From NCBI RefSeq assembly GCF_025264665.1, contig NZ_CP073697.1, positions 434,001-498,000 on the forward strand: a DNA stretch of 64,000 nt, read 5' to 3'. Position numbers and translations under genes: made by a program. Source of the stretch: Edaphobacter flagellatus. GTDB lineage: Bacteria; Acidobacteriota; Terriglobia; Terriglobales; Acidobacteriaceae. Below the pieces are notes generated by a model. That model was not told the DNA's origin and did not search any database. It was given only the letters and a program-made list of their open reading frames with translations. Positions 27,433 through 36,074 of the stretch are shown here, one piece after another (position 1 is the first letter of the stretch; the number at the start of each line of letters is the position of its first letter).

Positions 27433-27732
27433 ATGATGAGTTTTGGAGATGGAATTGGCGAGCTGAAAAACGTGCTGAGCACACTCACTCCTGTCGGTGA
27501 GGCGCAAGCCGCATCGCGCCCTGCAAATACGACTCTGCCTGCATCGAGCGGAACGGCACCAGCGGATGAAGCGAGCCTGAGTTCCGCCAGCGGTTTGGTT
27601 TCAAAGGCTCTGGCAACTCCCGATGTTCGGATGGAAAAAGTGGAAGCTCTGCGGCAGGCCATTGCAGATGGCAGCTATCAGGTTCCGTCCTCTGAAGTTG
27701 CCGGCAAAGTGATCGAATCGTTGATCAAATAG
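27433..27732 (+). CDS. flgM: Anti-sigma-28 factor FlgM
   Basis: 99 aa; two adjacent ATG codons (27433, 27436) lie behind GGAGG, the second with better spacing. The N-terminal two-thirds is low-complexity and probably disordered; the C-terminal third carries the sigma-28-binding helices: VRMEKVEALRQAIADGSY, VPSSEVAGKVIESLIK. FlgM holds FliA inactive until it is exported through the finished hook. Its own promoter is a FliA promoter, giving the classic feedback loop. fliA itself is not in the window. Confidence 0.9.
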   Translation: MMSFGDGIGELKNVLSTLTPVGEAQAASRPANTTLPASSGTAPADEASLSSASGLVSKALATPDVRMEKVEALRQAIADGSYQVPSSEVAGKVIESLIK

Positions 27733-27845
27733 TGACACCTATCCTTCAACAGCATTAAGCACTTCAAGTCATCCAATTTCACGACAGCACCTGCAACTAC
27801 GCGGGCACGATCGATCTTCGCCTCTGGCAGAAATGTGAGTAACGC

Positions 27846-29255
27846 ATGGGAACAGTTAACTCATTGATGGATATGGCACGACAGGCCCTGATGGCCGACC
27901 AGGCAGCACTTGGTGTCATATCAAACAATGTCGCTAATCAAAATACGCCAGGCTACACACGGCAGGTTGTCAACTGGCAATCGCGAGATAGTGTGACCAT
28001 CGGTGCTTATACAGTTGGCGGAGGTGTAGATGTTGGCTCGCAGGGAGTATCGCAACGGGACCGCATTCTGGAACAGCGCGTACAGCAACAGACCCAGACG
28101 CAGGCTCAGAGTCAGGCATTGGAAGACGCGTTGACTCAGATACAAAATGTCTTTGGTCTTAGCTCAACATCTACTTCTGCCAGCACGACGGCGCTGGGCT
28201 CAGCTATTGACTCCTTCTTCAACTCACTCTCTTCCCTGTCGGCGAATCCTTCAGATATGCCGACACGCCAGAAGGTTCTCGCCGCATCTCAAAATCTGGC
28301 CAGTGCTTTCAATTCTGCAGCCAACCAGATAACACAGATATCGACCAACCTCGACAAACAGGTTGCCGGAAACGTCGATCAGATCAATACGCTGACTGCG
28401 ACGATTGCCACGCTCAATCAGAAGATCAGCAGCGCTTCTCCGAATACGGACGCCGGAGTTCTCGAAGATCAGCGTCAACAGGCTATCGCCCAGCTCTCCC
28501 AGTACGTCGGGCTGAATCAGATTACGAATGAAGCGAACGGTATCACACTTACAACAAGCAATGGAGCTGTGCTCGTAAGCGGTGGACAATCCCCTGCCCT
28601 AAGCACAACGCTTGTTGGAGGGGTCACTCACATCATCGCGGGGCCGACCAGTCAGGACGTCACCTCAGGCCTGACCGGCGGCTCACTCGGCGGAATTCTC
28701 GCAGCTAGAGATCAACAGATTCCAGTATTTCAAAACGCCCTTGATAACCTTGCCTATTCAATTGGGACACAGGTTAACACCGTGAATGCGCAGGGGCTGG
28801 ATGGCTACGGAAACCCTGGCCAAGCAATCTTCGCTCTTCCGGCAACTGTATCGAATGCTGCAGCCCAGATTCAGGTCATCGCCAGCGATCCGCAGGCCAT
28901 TGCCGCCGCAGCAATTGGTGAAGGCACTACCGGCAATAGCAATGCGTTGGCCTTGTCCCACCTTGCAACCACCGCTATCGCCTCAGGACAGACGGCATCG
29001 AACTTCTTTTCATCCTTTCTTGCTCAGATAGGAAGCGCTGCGGCAGGAGCAACAGCAGACAATACGGCACAACAGGCTATTCTTTCGCAGCTCACATCGC
29101 AGCGTAACGCGCTTTCGGGTGTCTCGCTCGATGAAGAAGCCGCAAACCTGACGAATTATCAACGTGCCTACCAGGCGGCAGCCAAGGTTTTTTCGATTGC
29201 CGATTCGGTAATGACAAGCGCGATCAACCTTGGCGTAACCACTTCTGTCTCCTAA
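27846..29255 (+). CDS. flgK: Flagellar hook-associated protein 1, FlgK
   Basis: 469 aa. N-terminus: MDMARQALMADQAALGVISNNVANQNTPGYTRQ appears with the hallmark NNVANQNTPGYTRQV; the coiled segment ERVQQQTQTQAQSQ-like region follows; the C-terminus LDEEAANLTNYQRAYQAAAKVFSIADSVM is typical. It is the first hook-filament junction protein, exported by the flagellar secretion system. Shorter than enterobacterial FlgK (about 550 aa), with a smaller surface-exposed middle. The 113-bp gap after flgM has no recognised promoter, so it probably uses the sigma-28 promoter. Confidence 0.94.
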   Translation: MGTVNSLMDMARQALMADQAALGVISNNVANQNTPGYTRQVVNWQSRDSVTIGAYTVGGGVDVGSQGVSQRDRILEQRVQQQTQTQAQSQALEDALTQIQNVFGLSSTSTSASTTALGSAIDSFFNSLSSLSANPSDMPTRQKVLAASQNLASAFNSAANQITQISTNLDKQVAGNVDQINTLTATIATLNQKISSASPNTDAGVLEDQRQQAIAQLSQYVGLNQITNEANGITLTTSNGAVLVSGGQSPALSTTLVGGVTHIIAGPTSQDVTSGLTGGSLGGILAARDQQIPVFQNALDNLAYSIGTQVNTVNAQGLDGYGNPGQAIFALPATVSNAAAQIQVIASDPQAIAAAAIGEGTTGNSNALALSHLATTAIASGQTASNFFSSFLAQIGSAAAGATADNTAQQAILSQLTSQRNALSGVSLDEEAANLTNYQRAYQAAAKVFSIADSVMTSAINLGVTTSVS

Positions 29256-29279
29256 TTCCGTCATTACAAAGGAAAACGC

Positions 29280-30179
29280 ATGCGAGCCGATCCCAGCTAT
29301 GTCAACCTCTTGACGCAGTCGCTGAACGACGCCGCCAACCGAGCCAATATGCTCTCCGGTCAGCTTTCGAGCGGTTTGCGCGTACAGTCTCTCTCCGACG
29401 ATCCGTCCGCGGCAGCACAAAGCACACAGATGGGCAGCCAGATCTCTCGTGTAGATACTTTCGTTCAAACGGCCTCGGGAACCTCATCGATGCTGCAAGT
29501 CACCGATTCCACCCTGGGCGAGGTCGTGACGCAGCTGACTTCGGCCATCTCTCTGGCAGTACAGGCTGCCAACGGAACGCTGAACAACGCCAATCTTCAG
29601 GCCGTTATGCAGCAGGTGACAGGCATTCGCGATCAGGTACTCTCACTGGCAAATACGAGCTATCAGGGCCACTACCTCTTCGCTGGAAGTAAAGGTACGG
29701 CAGCACCCTACTCGCTCGATACAACAACCACTCCAGCAACCGCAACCTACACCGGCGACTCCAACGTGCAGTTCATCGAGACGCCCAGCGGACAAAAGAT
29801 TCAGACAAGCCTGCCCGGCTCGGCCATCTTTGGCTCGGGGACCTCGGGAGCGCTCGGTGTGTTGAATCAGTTCCTCGCCGATCTTGCCGCCGGAGCGCCT
29901 TCGAGCAGCTTCGCAACCGATACCAATGCACTCAACGATGCACTTGCCCAGGTATCGACACAACGTTCTTCGCTGAATGGCTCGCTAAGCACGCTTCAAT
30001 CCACCAGCACCTATGCGCAAACACAGGAGGCACAAATGAAGATCCTGCAAAGCTCGCTGGTCGCAGCCGATCCTGCCTCCATAGCAACGCAACTGAAGTC
30101 AAACCAGACGCAGTATCAGGCGCTGCTGAATGTAATCAGCGCACTCAACAAAGTCAATCTCTTCGATTACCTGAAATAG
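29280..30179 (+). CDS. flgL: Flagellar hook-associated protein 3, FlgL
   Basis: 299 aa, the usual length. Flagellin-like N-terminus: LLTQSLNDAANRANMLSGQLSSG then SLSDDPSAAAQSTQMGSQISR; middle GHYLFAGSKGTAAPYSL; C-terminal flagellin-like helix STSTYAQTQEAQMKILQSSLVAADPASIATQLK is typical of FlgL. It forms the second junction layer between hook and filament. Preceded by AAAGGAAAACGC. Last gene of the flagellar cluster; the next gene converges after only 7 bp and no terminator is visible. Confidence 0.93.
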   Translation: MRADPSYVNLLTQSLNDAANRANMLSGQLSSGLRVQSLSDDPSAAAQSTQMGSQISRVDTFVQTASGTSSMLQVTDSTLGEVVTQLTSAISLAVQAANGTLNNANLQAVMQQVTGIRDQVLSLANTSYQGHYLFAGSKGTAAPYSLDTTTTPATATYTGDSNVQFIETPSGQKIQTSLPGSAIFGSGTSGALGVLNQFLADLAAGAPSSSFATDTNALNDALAQVSTQRSSLNGSLSTLQSTSTYAQTQEAQMKILQSSLVAADPASIATQLKSNQTQYQALLNVISALNKVNLFDYLK

Positions 30180-30186
30180 CGAGCGA

Positions 30187-30990
30187 TTACTGCTTGTTGA
30201 GCTGGTTGAGAGCTTTTTTGATCTGCTTGATCGTTGTGTCATCGGGAGAGAGTTGCAGGCAGGCGTTATATTCTGCAATCGCCTCATCACGCTTATTCAT
30301 CTTTTGCGCCATACGAGCAAGAGCAAAATGCATATCAGGGTCTGAGGGCTGAATCTTCACTGCATCCTTTGTGCGCAGATATGCGGCGTTGAGATCGCCT
30401 TTGCCCTCATAAAATTTGGCAATGTCGAGATCTTCAGCAGCGCGCTCTTCATCGCTCTGCAGCTTCTCGACTTTAGGCAAGCGACGGCGGACGGATGCGC
30501 GAGGGTTATCTCCCTTGTCGTTCAGCGGAGGCGAGTCGGCATCTGTCGCAGGATCGTTGCTGCTGGATGAGCTATCGCTGCCAGAGCTGCTACTGGAACT
30601 ACCGCTCTCTGAATCAGCACCTGGCATAGGGGGAGCAGAGCCTGGGAAGGGATGTTCTTCAGCAGCCGAGGAATGATTTGCCTGAGGAGTGGGTTCGTCG
30701 GGCGAAGATGTTGAAGTGCTGGGCAACGCAGGTGGCGGAGTCTCGCCGGGGAATGGGAACCGTTCGGAAGTAGACGAACCTTTTTGCGCTGGAGTGCAGG
30801 GAGAGGAAGATTTATCTGTCTTGCCGGCAGACTCTTCTGAAGAGGATGACGAAGAACTTGTCTTTCCCGCCAATTCTGCTGTCGGGCACGGTGAAGCCGC
30901 CGGTTGCTGAGCCTGCGCCAACTGCACGCATCCTAGAATGATGCCCACTGCAAAGACATGGATCGGCAATAGACGGAAATCGTTCAGCAT
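30187..30990 (-). CDS. Secreted Ser/Pro-rich TPR protein
   Basis: 267 aa. Signal peptide (IHVFAVGIILGCVQLAQAQ), then about 130 residues of low complexity: runs of Ser, and a repeated PFPG unit (RFPFPGETPPPALP and EHPFPGSAPPMPG). The C-terminal about 100 residues form TPR-like helices: EDLDIAKFYEGKGDLNAAYLRTKDAV, PSDPDMHFALARMAQKMNKRDEAIAEYNACLQLSP is the core, here marked by DEAIAEYNACLQLSP. Probably a periplasmic or surface scaffold. It converges on flgL, so a flagellar role is not implied by operon structure. Confidence 0.7.
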   Translation of the reverse strand: MLNDFRLLPIHVFAVGIILGCVQLAQAQQPAASPCPTAELAGKTSSSSSSSEESAGKTDKSSSPCTPAQKGSSTSERFPFPGETPPPALPSTSTSSPDEPTPQANHSSAAEEHPFPGSAPPMPGADSESGSSSSSSGSDSSSSSNDPATDADSPPLNDKGDNPRASVRRRLPKVEKLQSDEERAAEDLDIAKFYEGKGDLNAAYLRTKDAVKIQPSDPDMHFALARMAQKMNKRDEAIAEYNACLQLSPDDTTIKQIKKALNQLNKQ

Positions 30991-31040
30991 CTCTTGGTTA
31001 GACTACTCGCATCGTTGTTTCGGCTGTCCGGCATAATCCT

Positions 31041-31071
31041 TTGACTCCCACAAGCAACAGTTTGTTATAGT
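31041..31071 (+). promoter_or_regulatory. Sigma-70-like promoter upstream of the SET-domain gene
   Basis: TTGACT (31041-31046) and TATAGT (31066-31071) are separated by 19 nt (18 if TTATAG is used as the -10). Located about 25 nt before the proposed ATG at 31095, in the short gap divergent to the TPR gene. Confidence 0.5.
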
Positions 31072-31094
31072 CAGCTTGCAACGAGGGCGCGCGG

Positions 31095-31622
31095 ATGAAG
31101 AGGAAGAGAAGCTCTTCTCCCATTCTCCGCCCTCGGACACCAAATCCTTTCATTCTGGACGTTTTTCCCATGGTTTCTGGACTGATGATCCGCTCTTCGT
31201 CCATCCACGCGGCGGGCTGCTACACCACTCGCCCTATCAAAAAAGGAACTCCCGTCGTGGAGTATGACGGTCCGCGCTTCAGCAAAGAGGTTGCGGATGA
31301 GCGATATAAGGACCGCTTTATCACGTATCTCTTCAGCACCGGCGACAGCGGCGAGGTCATCGACGGCTTCGGAACGGCGATGTTCATCAACCATTGCTGC
31401 GACCCGAACTGTGAGACGGAAAACCTCGACGGCCGAATCTGGATCGTAGCAACACGCGACATCACTCCAGGTGAAGAACTAACCTACGAGTACAATCTGC
31501 ACGACTCCGATGACGATGATGCCGATTGCTATTGCGGTAAGGCAAAATGCCGCGGAACGATGTTTTCCGAAGAAGAGGTCAAGCGCCGCGCCAGAAAGGC
31601 CCGTCGTGCAGCGAGAGCGTGA
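31095..31622 (+). CDS. Bacterial SET-domain protein-lysine methyltransferase with post-SET motif
   Basis: 175 aa; ATG with GAGG 8 nt upstream (internal ATGs at 31170 and 31185 are alternatives). SET fold landmarks in order: GCYTTRPIKKGTPVVEYDGP (SAM-binding N-lobe), FINHCCDPNCE (the NHxCxPN pseudoknot motif), and GEELTYEYNL (catalytic Tyr). It is followed by a cysteine triplet CYCGKAKC, which matches the CxCx4C post-SET zinc motif of eukaryotic enzymes. An acidic SDDDDADC insert precedes it, and a basic C-terminal tail (RRARKARRAARA) could bind nucleic acid. The substrate is unknown; ribosomal or nucleoid proteins are possible. Confidence 0.88.
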   Translation: MKRKRSSSPILRPRTPNPFILDVFPMVSGLMIRSSSIHAAGCYTTRPIKKGTPVVEYDGPRFSKEVADERYKDRFITYLFSTGDSGEVIDGFGTAMFINHCCDPNCETENLDGRIWIVATRDITPGEELTYEYNLHDSDDDDADCYCGKAKCRGTMFSEEEVKRRARKARRAARA

Positions 31623-31677
31623 GTGTGCTCTCCGGACGCTACAATAGCAGGATGCGGCCTTGAACCGCACTTTGGCT

Positions 31678-33663
31678 ATGGCATATCAGGTTTTAGCGAG
31701 AAAGTACCGCCCGCAGCGCTTTGCAGACGTCGTTGGACAGGACCACGTCACCGTAACGCTGATGAACGCCCTTACGCAGGGCCGAATCGCGCACGGCTAT
31801 ATCTTCAGTGGACACCGTGGCATCGGCAAGACCACCATTGCGCGTATTCTCGCGATGGCGCTGAACTGCCGCAACACAATCGGCAGCCCGGCTCGCCCGA
31901 CGGCCGAGCCCTGCGAAGTCTGTGAATCGTGCACGGAGATACGCGCGGGCAACTCGGTTGATGTCATTGAGATTGACGCCGCCACGAATCGCGGCATCGA
32001 TGAGATTCGCGAACTGCGTGACGCAGCGCGGTATCGCCCGGCACGCGACAAATATAAGATCTATATCCTCGACGAAGCTCACCAGATCACAGATGCTGCC
32101 TTCAATGCCCTGTTAAAGACGCTTGAGGAGCCGCCGGAGCATATCGTCTTCATGATGGCGACAACGCAGCCGGAAGATATTCCGCAGACGGTGCGGTCGC
32201 GCTGCCAGCACTTCAGCTTTCACGCCGTCAAGCTGGTCGACATTCTCGGGCAGATCCGCGCTATTGCTGATCACGAGGGTGTGCAGGCAGATGATGCTGC
32301 TCTGGCTCTGCTTGCAGAGGCAGGTGACGGCTCCATGCGCGATGCATTGTCGATCATGGACCAGGCCATTGCCAGCGCTCCGCTGGAGGACGGCAAGCCC
32401 AGGCTCGACGCGGCCCAGATTCGTGAGCTGATGGGCACGGTTCCCAACGCTGTCTTCGAGCGCATCCTGCAGGCGGTCGATGGAAACCGTAGCGCCGAGG
32501 TCATCACGACGGCAAACGAGCTGCTGGATGCCGGCAATAGCCCGGCACAGCTCGCCCGTCAGTGCGTGCGCTACCTGCGAAACTGCATCATGGCAAAGAT
32601 TGCAGGTGTCGAAGCGGATGGTTCCGGTCTGGACGGAGTCGCATCGGAACTACTCCAGATTTCGGCGGATGAACAGCGCCGTGCAGCGCGGTCCGCAGCG
32701 CTGTTTACTGAAGAAGAGCTAACTCGTTTCCTGCAGGTGATGCTGCGGACCTTTGACGAGCTTGGCTATCGCCAGGAGCAACGCTTCCACTTCGAGCTTG
32801 GTCTGTTGAAGCTGGTTCATCTGCGTAGGCTGCTACCGGTCGAAGAGGTGCTAAGCCGCTTCCCTGTTCCCGGTGGCTCAGGTGGCGCCGAATCGCCGCG
32901 TCCGCGCCCCGTAAATACACCTAACACGACAACACCGCCTGCGCGTGCCAGCTCTCCAACTCCGTTTGTTGTTCCTGCTGCACCGACCAAGCCTGCATTC
33001 TCCCCGTTCTCGGCAGATACTAGCCGCAAGTCGATTCCTGAAGCTGCACCAGCACGCGTTGAGCCCAAGGCTTCGGCGGCTCAATCCGCACCGGCTGTAA
33101 CGATGACGGCGGTAGCCGTGATTGAAGATGAGCCTATATCCGACGTTACGCCGTTGGAGGTTGCAGCGGACCTGTTGGGGCTGGGAGCTATGCCTGTTGC
33201 AGTTCTAGAGCCTGAAGCAGTTCCGATTACACCACCCGAAACAGTTGCGTCTTCAGCATCGGCGGGTGGGGCGAATTCCGCAGAAGAGCTGCAACGCGTT
33301 GCCGTTGAAGCTCTCTCAGCGGCAAAGAGTCAGGGAACGGCCGCGGACGCTATCGGCGATGCCGAATGGACAGTCGAAGGTGGCGAGATCCGCGTTCAGA
33401 CTGCACTTTCGAAGACGATGCTGTCGATGGTGATCAATGCCGATGCGGATCGGATTATCCGGGCAGCTTTACGGACAGCAGGAGCAGGCGCGCTGAAGCT
33501 GAGTCTGCTGCCGGGCGCGGCGAACGCCGTGGCGAAGAAGCCGAAGGTAGCGCGGACAGGAAGCGCGCAGGCGAAGGCGCTCGATCATCCGGTTGTGCAG
33601 CAGGCGCAGAAGCTGTTCAATGCCGAGATACGCAACGTGATCGATCTGCGCGACAACGATTAA
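31678..33663 (+). CDS. dnaX: DNA polymerase III subunit gamma/tau
   Basis: 661 aa from the ATG at 31678, which gives the family N-terminus MAYQVLARKYRPQRFADVVGQ; a TTG at 31660 with AGGA upstream is an alternative with a better ribosome site. Clamp-loader AAA+ motor: Walker A GHRGIGKTT (45-53), a four-Cys zinc module between CRNTIG and CEVCESC, Walker B/DExH-like DEAHQ, and the sensor SRC motif. After residue 370 the protein is Pro/Ala-rich and low-complexity, then a small C-terminal domain. No programmed-frameshift A-run was noticed. dnaX-ybaB-recR form the conserved operon (10-bp gap and 1-bp overlap). Confidence 0.95.
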   Translation: MAYQVLARKYRPQRFADVVGQDHVTVTLMNALTQGRIAHGYIFSGHRGIGKTTIARILAMALNCRNTIGSPARPTAEPCEVCESCTEIRAGNSVDVIEIDAATNRGIDEIRELRDAARYRPARDKYKIYILDEAHQITDAAFNALLKTLEEPPEHIVFMMATTQPEDIPQTVRSRCQHFSFHAVKLVDILGQIRAIADHEGVQADDAALALLAEAGDGSMRDALSIMDQAIASAPLEDGKPRLDAAQIRELMGTVPNAVFERILQAVDGNRSAEVITTANELLDAGNSPAQLARQCVRYLRNCIMAKIAGVEADGSGLDGVASELLQISADEQRRAARSAALFTEEELTRFLQVMLRTFDELGYRQEQRFHFELGLLKLVHLRRLLPVEEVLSRFPVPGGSGGAESPRPRPVNTPNTTTPPARASSPTPFVVPAAPTKPAFSPFSADTSRKSIPEAAPARVEPKASAAQSAPAVTMTAVAVIEDEPISDVTPLEVAADLLGLGAMPVAVLEPEAVPITPPETVASSASAGGANSAEELQRVAVEALSAAKSQGTAADAIGDAEWTVEGGEIRVQTALSKTMLSMVINADADRIIRAALRTAGAGALKLSLLPGAANAVAKKPKVARTGSAQAKALDHPVVQQAQKLFNAEIRNVIDLRDND

Positions 33664-33673
33664 GGATTTAGCC

Positions 33674-33997
33674 ATGAATCTCTCAGACCTGGGAAAGATG
33701 AAAGACATGATGGGGCAGGCGCGCCAGATGCAGGAGCAGATGGAGCGCAAGCTGGCCGAGACGGTGATTGAAGCCTCGAGCGGTGGAGGCGTCGTTACGG
33801 TTCGCATGAACGGCAAGAAAGAGGTTCTGCGGCTGAAGATCGATCCGACTGCTGTCGGCAGCGCGGGCAGCGATCTTGAGCTGCTGGAAGACCTGATCGT
33901 TGCCGCGATCAACGAAGGGGGTCGCCGCGCTGATGAAGCGATCAAGTCCAGCGTCTCCGGGATGTTGGGCGGCCTGAATATTCCGGGGTTGACCTAG
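33674..33997 (+). CDS. ybaB: YbaB/EbfC nucleoid-associated protein
   Basis: 107 aa. Small dimeric DNA-binding protein: DLGKMKDMMGQARQMQEQMERKLAE (long helix), then GGGVVTVRMNGKKEVLRLKIDP and LEDLIVAAINEGGRRADE. It coats DNA and is almost always encoded between dnaX and recR, as here. The stop overlaps the recR GTG by one base. Confidence 0.95.
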   Translation: MNLSDLGKMKDMMGQARQMQEQMERKLAETVIEASSGGGVVTVRMNGKKEVLRLKIDPTAVGSAGSDLELLEDLIVAAINEGGRRADEAIKSSVSGMLGGLNIPGLT

Positions 33998-34596
33998 TGG
34001 CTCGATTTGCTGAGCCGATGACGCGGCTGATCGATGAGCTGCGCAAGCTGCCGGGAATCGGCACCAAGAGCGCGCAGCGGCTGGCGTTTCATGTCCTGCG
34101 CTCTTCGCACGACGATGCCGAGCGGCTGGCTGGCGCGATTCGCGAGCTGAAGGCGAGTCTTCGGCTGTGTTCGGTGTGCAACAACATCACGGACGTCGAT
34201 CCTTGCAGCTATTGCACCAATGCGGCGCGCGATCAACGGCTGGTCTGCGTGGTCGAAGAGCCGACGAACATCGCGACAATCGAGAAGACGCGCAGCTATG
34301 CGGGCGTCTATCACGTGCTGCATGGAACTCTTTCTCCTATTGGCGGTGTTGGGCCGGAGCAGCTTCGGATTGCGAACCTGATGACTCGTCTGCCTGAGTT
34401 AGATGAGGTGATTCTTGCGCTGTCGCCAACAACCGAAGGCGAGGCGACGGCGCGTTATCTTGCCGATGAGATTCGGCGTGCGGATCAACAGATCAGGGTC
34501 ACACGCATCGCGACGGGGGTTCCAGCAGGCAGCGATATCGAGTACGCAGACGAGATTACGATGTCGCGCGCGCTCGAAGGCCGCCGCGAGTTGTGA
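33997..34596 (+). CDS. recR: Recombination protein RecR
   Basis: 199 aa, GTG start. RecR loads RecA with RecO/RecF at gaps. Helix-hairpin-helix LIDELRKLPGIGTKSAQRLAFH, zinc finger CSVCNNITDVDPCSYC, Toprim domain starting LVCVVEEPTNIATIEKT with YHVLHGTLSPIGGVGPE, and C-terminal RIATGVPAGSDIEYADEITM with the Walker-like end. All family features are intact. Confidence 0.96.
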   Translation: MARFAEPMTRLIDELRKLPGIGTKSAQRLAFHVLRSSHDDAERLAGAIRELKASLRLCSVCNNITDVDPCSYCTNAARDQRLVCVVEEPTNIATIEKTRSYAGVYHVLHGTLSPIGGVGPEQLRIANLMTRLPELDEVILALSPTTEGEATARYLADEIRRADQQIRVTRIATGVPAGSDIEYADEITMSRALEGRREL

Positions 34597-34638
34597 TGTG
34601 TTGAAGATGTTGTCATCTTCACGTGATATAAGGCTTTC

Positions 34639-35646
34639 ATGAATAATCGTCTCAGCCGTCGCGGCTTCCTTCGTCAGAGTTTTGCTTTCAGTGCACTTGC
34701 GAGTCTTGGCTCGCTGCCTTCGCTTGCGATGAAGCAGGCTTCGTCGCAAGGAGCGTCGAACTGGCTGCTGGTCGGCGATTGGGGCTATGAGAAGTTTGAG
34801 GCGCAGACAGCGGTTGCTGCTGCGATGAAGAAGTATGTTCACCAGCAGTCGTTGAAGACGGATGCGCTGATGATGCTAGGCGACAACTGGTACGGCGACC
34901 TGGTGGGCGGCGTCGATTCGCCACGCTGGAAGACGCAGTTCGAAGAGATGTATCCGGCTTCGGTCTTTAACTGCCCGGCGTATGCGGTGCTGGGCAACCA
35001 TGACTATCAGCGGATGCCGGAGAGCAAGGTTGCGGCAGAGCTGGCGTATGCGAAGCGGCCCGGAACGCGCTGGAAGATGCCAGCTCGCTGGTACCGGTTC
35101 GAGTTCCCTGCTGTGAAACCGCTGGTGACGGTGCTTGCTCTCGACAGCAACATGCCGCGTCCGCTGGGTGCGCAGGCGAAGGGCGTGAACTTTACGCTAA
35201 CCGATGCGGAACGGCTGGAGCAGCTTGCGTGGCTGAAGGCTGAGCTGGAGAAGCCGCGCACGACGCCTTACCTGATCGTGATGGCGCATCATCCGATTTA
35301 TTCGAACGGGCCGCACGGCGATCACAAGGTGCTGATTGCGGACTGGGAGCCTTTGCTGCGCGAACATAAGGTCCATCTCTACTTCGCGGGGCACGATCAT
35401 GATATGCAGCACCTGGAGTTCGACGGGCATCCGACTTCGTTTGTGCTGTCGGGCGGCGGCGGCGCCGATCTTTACACGCTGGAGATCGATGAGGCGAAGC
35501 GTGGACCATATGCAGCGAAGATCTACGGCTTCAGCCATCTGGAGATTACGCCGGAGTGGCTGACGCTGCGGCATATCGACTCAGAGGGACGGCTGATTCA
35601 TGGGTTCAGGAAGTCGCCCTCGGGTGAGATGCGGGTGTTGAGCTAG
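34639..35646 (+). CDS. Tat-exported metallophosphoesterase, purple acid phosphatase-like
   Basis: 335 aa. The N-terminus has a twin-arginine signal (SRRGFLRQSFAFSALASLG, Arg7-Arg8). Binuclear-metal motifs in order: GDWG, MLGDNWYGD, GNHDY, MAHHPIYSNGPHGD and FAGHDHDMQH, the five-motif pattern of calcineurin-like phosphatases; the wording GDWG/GDNWYG is that of tartrate-resistant purple acid phosphatases. It probably folds with its metals in the cytoplasm and then acts in the periplasm on phosphomonoesters. Monocistronic. Confidence 0.87.
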   Translation: MNNRLSRRGFLRQSFAFSALASLGSLPSLAMKQASSQGASNWLLVGDWGYEKFEAQTAVAAAMKKYVHQQSLKTDALMMLGDNWYGDLVGGVDSPRWKTQFEEMYPASVFNCPAYAVLGNHDYQRMPESKVAAELAYAKRPGTRWKMPARWYRFEFPAVKPLVTVLALDSNMPRPLGAQAKGVNFTLTDAERLEQLAWLKAELEKPRTTPYLIVMAHHPIYSNGPHGDHKVLIADWEPLLREHKVHLYFAGHDHDMQHLEFDGHPTSFVLSGGGGADLYTLEIDEAKRGPYAAKIYGFSHLEITPEWLTLRHIDSEGRLIHGFRKSPSGEMRVLS

Positions 35647-35679
35647 ACCCCCTCCCCCCTCTGGTTTTCCATAAACCAC

Positions 35680-35729
35680 CTATTTTCAATGCATTACGCG
35701 TTTTCAACAGCGCAAAATATTGAAAATAG
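35680..35729. repeat. AT-rich inverted repeat in the convergent region after the phosphatase gene
   Basis: CTATTTTCAAT (35680-35690) and ATTGAAAATAG (35719-35729) are perfect 11-bp arms. Outer flanks AAACCAC and ATGATTT extend the pairing by G-U wobbles on minus-strand RNA only. The loop also carries GCG/CGC pairs. It may be the transcription end of the minus-strand gpmI gene. Base composition is much lower in GC than neighbouring DNA. Confidence 0.5.
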
Positions 35730-35766
35730 ATGATTTAGAAGCAAAAATATAGATTCCAAATGAGTT

Positions 35767-35797
35767 AGCCCCGGCTTCGAAGCCGGGGCTATTTTTT
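35767..35797 (+). terminator. Intrinsic terminator after the phosphatase gene
   Basis: A perfect 24-nt palindrome (35767-35790) made of AGCCCCGGCTTC and its complement is followed by ATTTTTT. Confidence 0.9.
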
Positions 35798-35949
35798 CTA
35801 TCTGGTTTAAGTATAGCGAAACGGAGATAACTGATCGGCAGATTTTTGTGGGTTTATTTGATTTGGAATGAATGAGTTGTGATTTTGGGGGGCTTGACAG
35901 GCATCTTTGCTCCCGTTGGCGGCTGCGTAATTTTTGCGATGCGCTCGAG

Positions 35950-36013
35950 ATTCGTGACTCTGCGAGCAAAATGCGGGGGTTCCTCGGCTCGCTGCGCTCG
36001 CTCGGAATGACAC
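35950..36013. repeat. Intergenic repeat of the GGAATGACAC family (copy 2)
   Basis: It begins ATTCGTGACTCTGCGAGC, continues with AAATGCGGGGGTTCCTCG, and ends GCTCGGAATGACAC, with a CTCGCTGCGCTCGCTC variable part between. It is the same order of elements as the copy at 37818-37889. Apart from this, the AT-rich repeat and the terminator, the 35647-36074 gap has no gene. Confidence 0.75.
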
Positions 36014-36074
36014 CTGTTGAAGACGTGGATGCGACACGCCAATGCTGGCACCAGCGTGCGATGACCGGCGTACC

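Noticed and set aside
31678-33663. Programmed frameshift producing a short gamma form of DnaX
   Set aside because: No slippery A-run followed by a hairpin was seen near the end of the motor domain.
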